A DNA stretch of 64,000 nt. Source: CAYQJL01 sp964612295 (GTDB taxonomy: Bacteria > Eisenbacteria > RBG-16-71-46 > CAIMUX01 > WJJG01). The DNA lies in the NCBI GenBank assembly GCA_964612295.1, contig CAZTDY010000004.1, forward strand, positions 79,268-143,267, read 5' to 3'. The notes under the pieces were generated by a model, which worked only from the letters and a program-made list of their open reading frames with translations, was not told the origin of the DNA and ran no database searches. Every line of letters begins with the position of its first letter. Positions within the stretch are counted from its first letter, which is position 1. Shown here piece after piece: positions 57,974 to 64,000 of the stretch. Position numbers and translations under genes: made by a program.

Positions 57974-58900
57974 ATGGCACTGATCGAGATCGTCCTTCCC
58001 GTCTTCCTGGTGATCGGACTCGGCTTGGCCCTCAGGACCCTGGGGATCATTACGGACGCCACCAACGCATCACTCTCTAGACTGGTCTTCTACGTTGCCT
58101 CGCCCTGTCTGCTTCTGCGCAGCATCTCGCAGGCCCAGCTGGATTGGCAGCAGTCGGCCACGATGCTCGGCGTGGTCGCGGGGATCACCGTGGGCGCGGC
58201 ACTGGTGATCTACGCGCTGGTTCGTCCGATGTCACCCGACCGGCGAGGCGTGTTCGCCCAAGGGGCCATTCGCAGTAACACCGTTTTTGTCGGCCTGCCG
58301 GTGGTCTTGAATGCGTTCGGTGAGGCGGGGCTTGCGACCGCGGGAATCTTGATCGCCCTCATGGTGGTCCTCGAGAATCCTCTATCGGTGCTGCTGCTCA
58401 CCCTCCCCCATCAGCGGCGGAGCGCACGGGAGCTCAGACTGTGGTTGGCGACCGGTCTGCGGGTTCTGCTGAATCCGCTCGTGTTGGGTGCCGGAGGCGG
58501 GATCTTGCTCTCCGTGTTCTCGCTGGACCTGCCGACAAGCCTGGGGCGCAGCCTGGAGCTCGTGGGGCAAACGGCAGCCCCGCTTGGGCTGTTGTGTGTG
58601 GGCTCGGGTCTCGATTTCGGGCGGCTGCGTGCCGAGCTTCGGGCCACGTCCTGGGCCGCATGGGTCAAACTCGTGGTCTACCCCGCTTTGATTCTCTTTG
58701 CGTTGCAGGCCGCGGGCCTACGCGGGATGGCCCTGAACGTCACGGTGGTCATCTGTGCATGTCCCACGGCCGTCATCAGCTACATCATGGCGCGCGAGCT
58801 GCGCGGGAGTGCGCACCTGGCCTCCTCGATTGTGATCGGGACGACACTGGCGTCGCTGGTTACGTTAGTCGTGTGGCTCTTGATCCTCGGTGTGGGATAG
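57974..58900 (+). CDS. AEC-family (auxin efflux carrier) transporter
   Basis: A 308-residue integral membrane protein with about ten hydrophobic segments, starting LIEIVLPVFLVIGLGLALR. The family's conserved features show in FYVASPCLLLRSIS near the start, RSNTVFVGLPVVLNAFG around residue 100, and ICACPTAVISYIMAREL near residue 260. AEC transporters export or exchange organic anions such as dicarboxylates and auxin-like aromatic acids. The ATG at 57974 begins the first membrane helix; no strong ribosome-binding site was seen. An earlier in-frame start at 57860 would fall inside the terminator and is rejected. Confidence 0.85.
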   Translation: MALIEIVLPVFLVIGLGLALRTLGIITDATNASLSRLVFYVASPCLLLRSISQAQLDWQQSATMLGVVAGITVGAALVIYALVRPMSPDRRGVFAQGAIRSNTVFVGLPVVLNAFGEAGLATAGILIALMVVLENPLSVLLLTLPHQRRSARELRLWLATGLRVLLNPLVLGAGGGILLSVFSLDLPTSLGRSLELVGQTAAPLGLLCVGSGLDFGRLRAELRATSWAAWVKLVVYPALILFALQAAGLRGMALNVTVVICACPTAVISYIMARELRGSAHLASSIVIGTTLASLVTLVVWLLILGVG

Positions 58901-58910
58901 CGGACCGCGT

Positions 58911-58939
58911 TTGACATCCCGCCCCAAAATCCCGACAAT
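58911..58939 (+). promoter_or_regulatory. Promoter immediately before the sensor kinase gene, possibly leaderless
   Basis: TTGACA at 58911-58916, a 17-base spacer and GACAAT at 58934-58939. Transcription would start near 58946, at or just before the second in-frame ATG (58948), and no ribosome-binding site is visible. Confidence 0.45.
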
Positions 58940-58941
58940 CT

Positions 58942-60936
58942 ATGATCATGAGCAAGCGCGACCAGCAGGATTTCCGATTCCTCGTCGAGGCCGCCAATGA
59001 CATCGTCGGTGTGATCTCGAAGGACGGCAAGTTCCTCTACATCAATCAGCGGGGCTATGATCTGACCGGGTATGGCGAGGAAGATCTCGGCACCCTCTCT
59101 CTCTCCTCTTTCACGCCGGCGGACCAAGAAGAGCGCGTGCACGCATACCTCGCCGCGAGAAATGCCGGTCAGCCCGCACCCGAGAGGTACGAGACCACGA
59201 TCATCAACCGCGACGGCCAGCGAATCCCGGTTGAGATTTCCGTCGCTCAAGCCACGTGGGACGGGCAACCCGCCTACTCGGCCATTCTGCGGAACATCAC
59301 GGAGCGCACGGAGGCCCACCGAGATCTCCGCCGGCGCGATGAGGTGATGGCGGCCATCACCTTTGCGACGGATGCTTTCTTGCATGCCGATGCGTGGGAA
59401 GATCTCATCGGCGATGCTTTGGCGAAGCTTGGCGCCGCGATGGACCTCGGTCGCGTTTCGCTCGGCGAAGCGCGTATGGATCCGGATCGCGGCCAGATCA
59501 TCAAGCCAATCCACTACTGGGCCGATGCCTCCTTCAACGATCACGGCGAGGAGGGTGCCCCAGGGACCTTGCCGATTCCATTCGCCAACATCGAACCCTT
59601 CGTCCGCCTGATGCAGGCTGGACAGGTCGTCCACACGGATGCCCGACGCCTCATCGGCCCCATTGCCGAGATCCTCGACCCATTGGACATCGGATCCTTC
59701 CTGGTCGCGCCCATCCTGGTGGGATCGGAGATGTGGGGGTGTCTCTCGATAGGCGACCGCGCCGCCGGGCGCTCATGGTCGGCTCTGGAGATCGACGCCA
59801 TTCAGATCGCCGCCGACATCTTCGGCGCCCTTGTTCGTCGCCGACGGACGGAAAAGGCACTGGTGGAGAGCGAGGCAATGTACCGGAACCTCGTTGAGGT
59901 CCCCAACCTCTCAATCGTCACGATCGACCGAGACGGCATCTTTCGCTTCGCCAACAGCGCCGCGGCCGCCAGACTGGGAGTCAACTCCGCACAGATCATC
60001 GGAAAGACCGTCTGGGACTTCTTCCCCAAGGAGTATGCCGATCGGCACGTCCAGGAACTCAGGCACGCTCTGGACAGCAGGAACCTCACAGTGTTCGAGA
60101 CGCACACTTCGCTGCAAGGTCGCATGATCTGGCGCGAGATGCACCTTCAGCCGCTCATCGAAACCGATGGATCCTGCAATCGGGCCATGGTCATCGCGAG
60201 CGATATCAGCGAGCGAAAGGCGGCGGCGGAAGCGATCCTATCCTACCAGGAACGTTTGCGGTCGCTGACTTCCGACCTCTTGTTGACTGAGCAACGCGAA
60301 CGCAGACGGATTGCGGGCGAGATTCACGACCGCATCGGCCAAGCGCTGGCGATCTCCAAAATGAGGCTCGGGGCGTTGCTCCATGACATCGCCTCGGAGC
60401 AAACGCATCTCGCCCTCGAGGAGGTGCGCGTCCTGATCGACCAGACCATTCAGGACACGCGAACCCTCACCTTTGACCTCAGCCCTCCCGTGCTTCACGA
60501 ACTCGGCCTGGCGCCCGCGCTCGAGTGGTTGGTCGATCGACTTGGCGACGAACATGGAATCGACGCAACCTTCCAGGACGCTGGCGATGTTCGGGAACTC
60601 GGAGACGAATACCGGATCCTGCTGTTTCAATCGGTGCAGGAGTTGCTGGCAAACACGGCGAAGCACGCGCAGGCGAGGTGGGTCGAGGTCTCGATCCGGC
60701 GAGAGGGCGGCGACATTGTTGTTGAGACAAAGGACGATGGGATCGGGTTCGATGTGGCCGAGATCAGTGCTACCGACGGCACGACGGCCGGTTTTGGGCT
60801 GTTCAGTATTCGTGAACGTCTAAGCCTCCTTGGTGGTCAACTCGACATGCACTCGCGGCCCGGCCACGGCAGCCAAATGGTTCTCAGGGTGCCGCACCAA
60901 ACGGGCACGAGCCCATGTAAGGATGGGACGAAATGA
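58942..60936 (+). CDS. PAS-GAF-PAS sensor histidine kinase (HisKA_3 type)
   Basis: A 664-residue cytoplasmic kinase with no membrane segment. A PAS domain with PAC spans about 10-130 (FLVEAANDIVGVISKDG). A GAF domain spans about 150-305 (VAPILVGSEMWGCLSIGD). A second PAS spans about 310-425 (NLSIVTIDRDGIFRFANSA). The dimerisation and phospho-acceptor region has His462 in EIHDRIGQAL, followed by the HATPase domain (QELLANTAKHAQA, DDGIGFD, GFGLFSIRERL). This is the NarX/DegS-type kinase class. The partner regulator gene overlaps its end by 4 bases. The start is 58942 or 58948; neither has a clear ribosome-binding site. The signal sensed is unknown; soluble PAS/GAF inputs suggest an intracellular or redox signal. 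Confidence 0.92.
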   Translation: MIMSKRDQQDFRFLVEAANDIVGVISKDGKFLYINQRGYDLTGYGEEDLGTLSLSSFTPADQEERVHAYLAARNAGQPAPERYETTIINRDGQRIPVEISVAQATWDGQPAYSAILRNITERTEAHRDLRRRDEVMAAITFATDAFLHADAWEDLIGDALAKLGAAMDLGRVSLGEARMDPDRGQIIKPIHYWADASFNDHGEEGAPGTLPIPFANIEPFVRLMQAGQVVHTDARRLIGPIAEILDPLDIGSFLVAPILVGSEMWGCLSIGDRAAGRSWSALEIDAIQIAADIFGALVRRRRTEKALVESEAMYRNLVEVPNLSIVTIDRDGIFRFANSAAAARLGVNSAQIIGKTVWDFFPKEYADRHVQELRHALDSRNLTVFETHTSLQGRMIWREMHLQPLIETDGSCNRAMVIASDISERKAAAEAILSYQERLRSLTSDLLLTEQRERRRIAGEIHDRIGQALAISKMRLGALLHDIASEQTHLALEEVRVLIDQTIQDTRTLTFDLSPPVLHELGLAPALEWLVDRLGDEHGIDATFQDAGDVRELGDEYRILLFQSVQELLANTAKHAQARWVEVSIRREGGDIVVETKDDGIGFDVAEISATDGTTAGFGLFSIRERLSLLGGQLDMHSRPGHGSQMVLRVPHQTGTSPCKDGTK

Positions 60937-61577
60937 CCAGAGAAGTTCTCGTCGCCGATGATCACAAGATCATGCGCGAAGGCCTGTGTGCCCTCATCGA
61001 AAAACAGCCCGGCATGACGGTCGTCGGAGAAGCAAGAGACGGTCGAGCAGCCGTCGAGCTGACCCAGCAACTTCGCCCCGACGTGGTGATCATGGACGTC
61101 ACCATGCCGGAGCTGAACGGCATCGAGGCTACCCGCCAGATCGTCACCGACCTGCCGGAAACGCGTATCGTGGCCCTTTCGATTCACTCCGACCGGCGAT
61201 TCGTGTCCCAGATGTTCAAAGCCGGTGCCCGGGGATATTTGCTGAAGGACTGCGCTTTTGAGGAGCTGATCCGCGCCATTGAAGCGGTCGTCGGGGATCA
61301 GGTCTATGTCAGCCCGGCGATTGCCGGCGTCGTGGTGGAGGAGTTCGTCAGCACTCGAACGAAGCAGGATGGGCCCCACCCCTCCTTGACCGCGCGGGAG
61401 CGGGAGGTCCTCCAGCTGATCGCCGAGGGCAGGAGCACCAAACAGATCGCCGCCTCCCTCCATGTAAGCGTCAAGACCATCGAGTCCCACCGGCGGCAGA
61501 TTCTGACAAAACTGAGACTTACGAGCGTGGCTGAACTGACGAGGTATGCGATCCGCGAGGGCCTGACGCCCCTTTGA
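60933..61577 (+). CDS. NarL/FixJ-family response regulator
   Basis: A 214-residue regulator. The receiver domain has the acidic pair in VADDHKIMR, the phospho-acceptor Asp55 in VVIMDVTMPELNG, and Lys in YLLKDCAF near residue 105. The C-terminal LuxR-type helix-turn-helix is SLTAREREVLQLIAEGRSTK followed by LHVSVKTIESHRR. The ATG overlaps the stop of the sensor kinase (ATGA), so they form a two-component pair. Its target genes are not evident from the window. Confidence 0.94.
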   Translation: MTREVLVADDHKIMREGLCALIEKQPGMTVVGEARDGRAAVELTQQLRPDVVIMDVTMPELNGIEATRQIVTDLPETRIVALSIHSDRRFVSQMFKAGARGYLLKDCAFEELIRAIEAVVGDQVYVSPAIAGVVVEEFVSTRTKQDGPHPSLTAREREVLQLIAEGRSTKQIAASLHVSVKTIESHRRQILTKLRLTSVAELTRYAIREGLTPL

Positions 61578-61976
61578 TCCCCGAAACGTACCCGTCAGGG
61601 TTTCCGACCCCTGGACTAGGGAATCCCCTATAGCCCACAGTCTTCCGAAGTTTCACCATTACAGGGTAGGAAACATCTTCGTACCTGTTGAAAGCTGGAG
61701 GATCCAACCAGAGGGTCAGGACGAAGACCGCTGCGGCTCTAGGACGTGGGCCGACGGGCTTTTTTGAGCGAGCGACCGCCTTCTTTTCGAGCCCATAGTG
61801 TCGACGGGACTGTGCACGGCCGGCGGACCTCAGGGTCGCAGCGTTTCCTGCACCCCAAGCAGCTTTCTCTGCGTGCTCCCCCTTTCCTGCAACGCTACGA
61901 TTCCCTCACGCGTCTCCATTGTAGAGGCCCCCGAAGCGGTCGCGGGGCCGGCAAGCCACCCTTGGAAGAACGGAAC
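61578..61976. other. Intergenic region, 399 bases
   Basis: No gene is supported. Two small hairpins lie soon after the response regulator (CAGGG/CCCTG near 61598-61615 and TAGGG/CCCTA near 61617-61630), and GCCGACGGGC followed by TTTTTT is present near 61750-61765. Any of these could end transcription. An in-frame extension of the next gene to 61746 lacks a ribosome-binding site and coding character. Confidence 0.4.
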
Positions 61977-62498
61977 ATGCGACACGAGGAACTGACGCCG
62001 GAATGGCGACGTCTGCTGGAGCTTCTCGATCCCATCCACGATGAGACCCGCGCGCTGGCCAGGCGCCTGGCTCCATCTCTGGCTGATGGTGACGATCTGT
62101 TCCAGGACGCACTCCTTCGTGCGTTCGATCGGTTGGCCACCCTTCGAGACGAAGCAAGATTCCTCGCCTGGTTCATCGCTGTTCTTCTGTCGGTGCACCG
62201 GTCACGCAGCCGCCGGGCATTCTGGCGGCGCCTTCTGTCTCTGGATTCGAAGCGCGCTGAAGGCCTCGAACCGGTGGGCGAAGATGGCAATGATCGCGCC
62301 GACGAAACGCTGCGTTCACAGCGTGCCGCCCGCGGCAGAGAACGCCTTCGTCGCTACTATGAGCGTCTGGGATTCGGCGACCACTCGGGAGGGCCGGTCC
62401 GCCGGCGACGGCGTCCGGTCCAACGACCTGCGGGTCTCATCTTCGCCACCGGCCTCAAACGCGAGGTGGGGCTCCCTCCGAGAGGAGAATCGAAATGA
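61977..62498 (+). CDS. ECF sigma factor-like protein lacking region 4
   Basis: A 173-residue protein. Residues 20-90 form sigma region 2 (ALARRLAPSLADGDDLFQDA, RAFDRLATLRDEARFLAWF). After a linker, DETLRSQRAARGRERLRRYY joins directly to what looks like the tail of region 4.2, so the helix-turn-helix that contacts the -35 element is missing. The remaining 40 residues are Arg-rich and of low complexity. The stop overlaps the next start (ATGA), and the next gene encodes an anti-sigma-like membrane protein, the usual ECF arrangement. It may be a deletion derivative with dominant-negative or altered activity, or a decaying gene. Confidence 0.65.
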   Translation: MRHEELTPEWRRLLELLDPIHDETRALARRLAPSLADGDDLFQDALLRAFDRLATLRDEARFLAWFIAVLLSVHRSRSRRAFWRRLLSLDSKRAEGLEPVGEDGNDRADETLRSQRAARGRERLRRYYERLGFGDHSGGPVRRRRRPVQRPAGLIFATGLKREVGLPPRGESK

Positions 62499-63424
62499 AA
62501 GACAATGACCATAGACGGGATCTCGACGCACTCCGCGCGGTGAGCCGGCGAGACCTGCCCACGCGGGCGGACTCGTCCCGGGCATTGCAGGCGATGCTGA
62601 AAGATCGCGCCGATCGTAGAGGAGGTTTGCTGATGACGACGTTGGGCAAGACACGAGGGCGCCGTTGGGTGTCCACCACGCTTGCGCCTGTAGCCGCCAT
62701 CATCGCGCTATTCTTCATCCCCGTATCCTACGACGTGGTCGTCGGGCACGAAGTGTCACTCGACCTTCACGGCGCTTCGCTGGATCAGGTTCAGGCTCAA
62801 TCGTATGCCACCGAATTGGGCTCGGCGGTGGGGAGCGATGACGTTGCGGTCCGGCAGGTAATGTTCAGTGGGCCCTCCAATGGGTCACACTATACAGTGT
62901 CGGCGCGCGTCAAGGATCGGACCCGTGGCCGGGTTGAACAGGTCGCCGCCGACTTCGCCGCCGACCTGATGCAACGCGGCGTTCAAACCAACACCAACGT
63001 TCGGCAGCTGATCGAACGGGTGACGGGAAGCGTCTGTACCGCAGCGGCCAGCTCGATGGCCGAGATCTGGATCGAGACGGAGGGTCGGTCGTCGGACGAG
63101 ATTCTGAACGACATCCAATCCCAGCTGAGCGATGCAGGTCTGGAGGACGCGGACGTCTTCGTCGATACGGAGAACGGCTGCTGCCAGATCTCGATTCAGG
63201 TTCCCGAGTCTCACGAAGGAGACCTGCCCGAGCTTCGGTGCCGGGATGCGGAAGGTGAGACCTGCCAGACGGTGGCGATCAACGCTGAGCGTACCGCCGA
63301 GATGACGGATGAAGACCTCATCGCCGAAATCGAGCGGCAGCTCGCCGAGCAGGGGCTCTCGGGGACGGTCACGATCGACTCCGAGGGCCGTGTGCACGTC
63401 GAAGCGGGCGGAGGGTGTCAGTAG
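62495..63424 (+). CDS. Anti-sigma-factor-like single-pass membrane protein
   Basis: A 309-residue protein. The cytoplasmic N-terminus (RRDLDALRAVSRRDLPTRAD) is followed by one membrane segment at about residues 65-85 (LAPVAAIIALFFIPVSYDVV). The extracytoplasmic part has ESHEGDLPELRCRDAEGE and ends VHVEAGGGCQ, with six Cys that could form disulfides (TGSVCTAA, NGCCQIS, ELRCRD, ETCQT, GGGCQ). GGAGAATCG precedes the ATG, which overlaps the sigma-like gene by 4 bases. Location and topology suggest an anti-sigma factor, but no ZAS zinc motif is seen. Confidence 0.6.
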   Translation: MKDNDHRRDLDALRAVSRRDLPTRADSSRALQAMLKDRADRRGGLLMTTLGKTRGRRWVSTTLAPVAAIIALFFIPVSYDVVVGHEVSLDLHGASLDQVQAQSYATELGSAVGSDDVAVRQVMFSGPSNGSHYTVSARVKDRTRGRVEQVAADFAADLMQRGVQTNTNVRQLIERVTGSVCTAAASSMAEIWIETEGRSSDEILNDIQSQLSDAGLEDADVFVDTENGCCQISIQVPESHEGDLPELRCRDAEGETCQTVAINAERTAEMTDEDLIAEIERQLAEQGLSGTVTIDSEGRVHVEAGGGCQ

Positions 63425-63634
63425 GGGCCAGCCGAGCCATCCTGCTCCCCACGACCCCGGTCCGAGATCATGAGGCCGGGGTCGTCCCATATCCTAACTA
63501 TGTGCATCAATGCTACTTGCGCCCCGCCTCCCCGATCGGACCTTCCCCGCGACATTCCACCGAACCCCAGCACTTGCGCCTCCGTATGAAAGGCCGACAA
63601 TGGGGGACGCAGGCTGAGGGTGGAGAGGGAAACG

Positions 63635-64000
63635 GTGAGATCGGACGAAGAACTCGTTGCCCTGTGTAGACAGGGGGATGGCCGGGCCTGGGAGGCGCTC
63701 ATCAGGCGGCACCAGGATCGGATTCTCAATCTGGCCTATCAGTTCACGGGCAACCGCGAGGAAGCTCGGGACCTGGCCCAGGAGATCTTCGTGCGCCTCT
63801 ACCGCAAGCTCAACCAGTACCAGGAGGACCGCACGTTTCGGACCTGGTTCAACAGCCTGGCGAGAAACCTCTGCATCGACCGCTACCGCCAACGCAAACG
63901 CGACCGCGTCGTGGTCGGAACCCCGGTAGAAGAGTTCCCCCATCTGGCGGCGAGAACCGAACCGGTCGACCGGCGGGTGATCAAGCGAGAGCAAAAAGAG
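63635..64000 (+). CDS. ECF sigma factor, N-terminal part (right-edge partial)
   Basis: The frame starts at GTG 63635 behind GGAGAGGG and is open to the end of the window, giving 122 residues. It reads ELVALCRQGDGRAWEALIRR, then HQDRILNLAYQFTGNREEAR, DLAQEIFVRLYRKL and FRTWFNSLARNLCIDRYRQ, a complete sigma region 2 of the RpoE type. Region 4 lies beyond the edge. It is separate from the region-4-less sigma gene upstream. Confidence 0.88.
   Translation, partial: MRSDEELVALCRQGDGRAWEALIRRHQDRILNLAYQFTGNREEARDLAQEIFVRLYRKLNQYQEDRTFRTWFNSLARNLCIDRYRQRKRDRVVVGTPVEEFPHLAARTEPVDRRVIKREQKE

Noticed and set aside
1..64000. CRISPR arrays, tRNA or rRNA genes, insertion sequences
   Set aside because: No regularly spaced repeats, cloverleaf-like sequences, rRNA segments or transposase-like frames were recognised on reading.

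Overview
The window is a GC-rich bacterial segment dominated by anaerobic aromatic-compound catabolism. It holds a complete operon for a class II (tungsten-dependent, ATP-independent) benzoyl-CoA reductase, bamBCDEFGHI, on the minus strand at 24762-35398. The 3' part of bamA (6-oxocyclohex-1-ene-1-carbonyl-CoA hydrolase) lies at the left edge. The secreted proteins carry FlgD-like C-terminal sorting-type domains, Cys-rich repeats and TPR-CHAT architectures. These are typical of uncultured FCB-group lineages (Eisenbacteria, Krumholzibacteria or Latescibacteria-like), not of the Desulfobacterota in which the Bam system is best known. That placement is an inference from protein style; there is no rRNA in the window.

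Left block (2-19600, plus strand). bamA, a thiolase and a fused 3-hydroxyacyl-CoA dehydrogenase/enoyl-CoA hydratase can take ring-opened 3-hydroxypimelyl-CoA to glutaryl-CoA. After a small envelope protein comes a tight run of twelve genes. It contains an AMP-forming acyl-CoA ligase, an HgdB/BcrC-family double-cubane-type reductase or dehydratase subunit with its ATPase activator, and an ADP-forming acyl-CoA ligase. An NADH/FAD oxidoreductase, a tungsten aldehyde oxidoreductase and a four-cluster ferredoxin follow. The run ends with a ketopantoate-reductase-like enzyme, a Zn alcohol dehydrogenase, an SDR, an enoyl-CoA hydratase and a thiolase. It looks like a second acyl-CoA and aldehyde catabolic pathway with its own low-potential redox chemistry.

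Middle (19601-36274). A secreted protein is broken by an in-frame amber codon. A TPR-CHAT protease-like gene is broken by a single-base deletion just before its catalytic His and is flanked by 18-bp near-identical direct repeats. Next come an MBL-fold hydrolase and the bam operon. bamF carries an in-frame UGA at the Cys position of the CNWC motif, followed by a SECIS-like hairpin, so it is read as a selenoprotein. A TetR repressor heads the operon, and its promoter contains two GAACGctCGTTC palindromes.

Operon 36275-46944 (plus strand, divergent from tetR). A GNAT-like protein, a thiolase-fold protein lacking the nucleophilic Cys, a DUF35 partner, a two-gene molybdenum hydroxylase, FdrA, a DUF1116 protein, a cyclase-family amidohydrolase and a DUF2877 protein. 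The last group matches the oxamate carbamoyltransferase subunits AllFGH of E. coli. The set suggests oxidation and hydrolytic opening of an N-heterocycle with carbamoyl transfer, and is the best candidate for an undescribed pathway here.

Right block (47149-64000, plus strand). Cell-envelope and signalling genes: an outer-membrane barrel-like protein, an HDOD protein, two secreted FlgD-tailed proteins, an intact TPR-CHAT lipoprotein, an AEC transporter, a PAS/GAF histidine kinase with a NarL-type regulator, an ECF sigma gene lacking region 4 with an anti-sigma-like partner, and the start of a second ECF sigma gene. No tRNA, rRNA, CRISPR array or insertion sequence was recognised.
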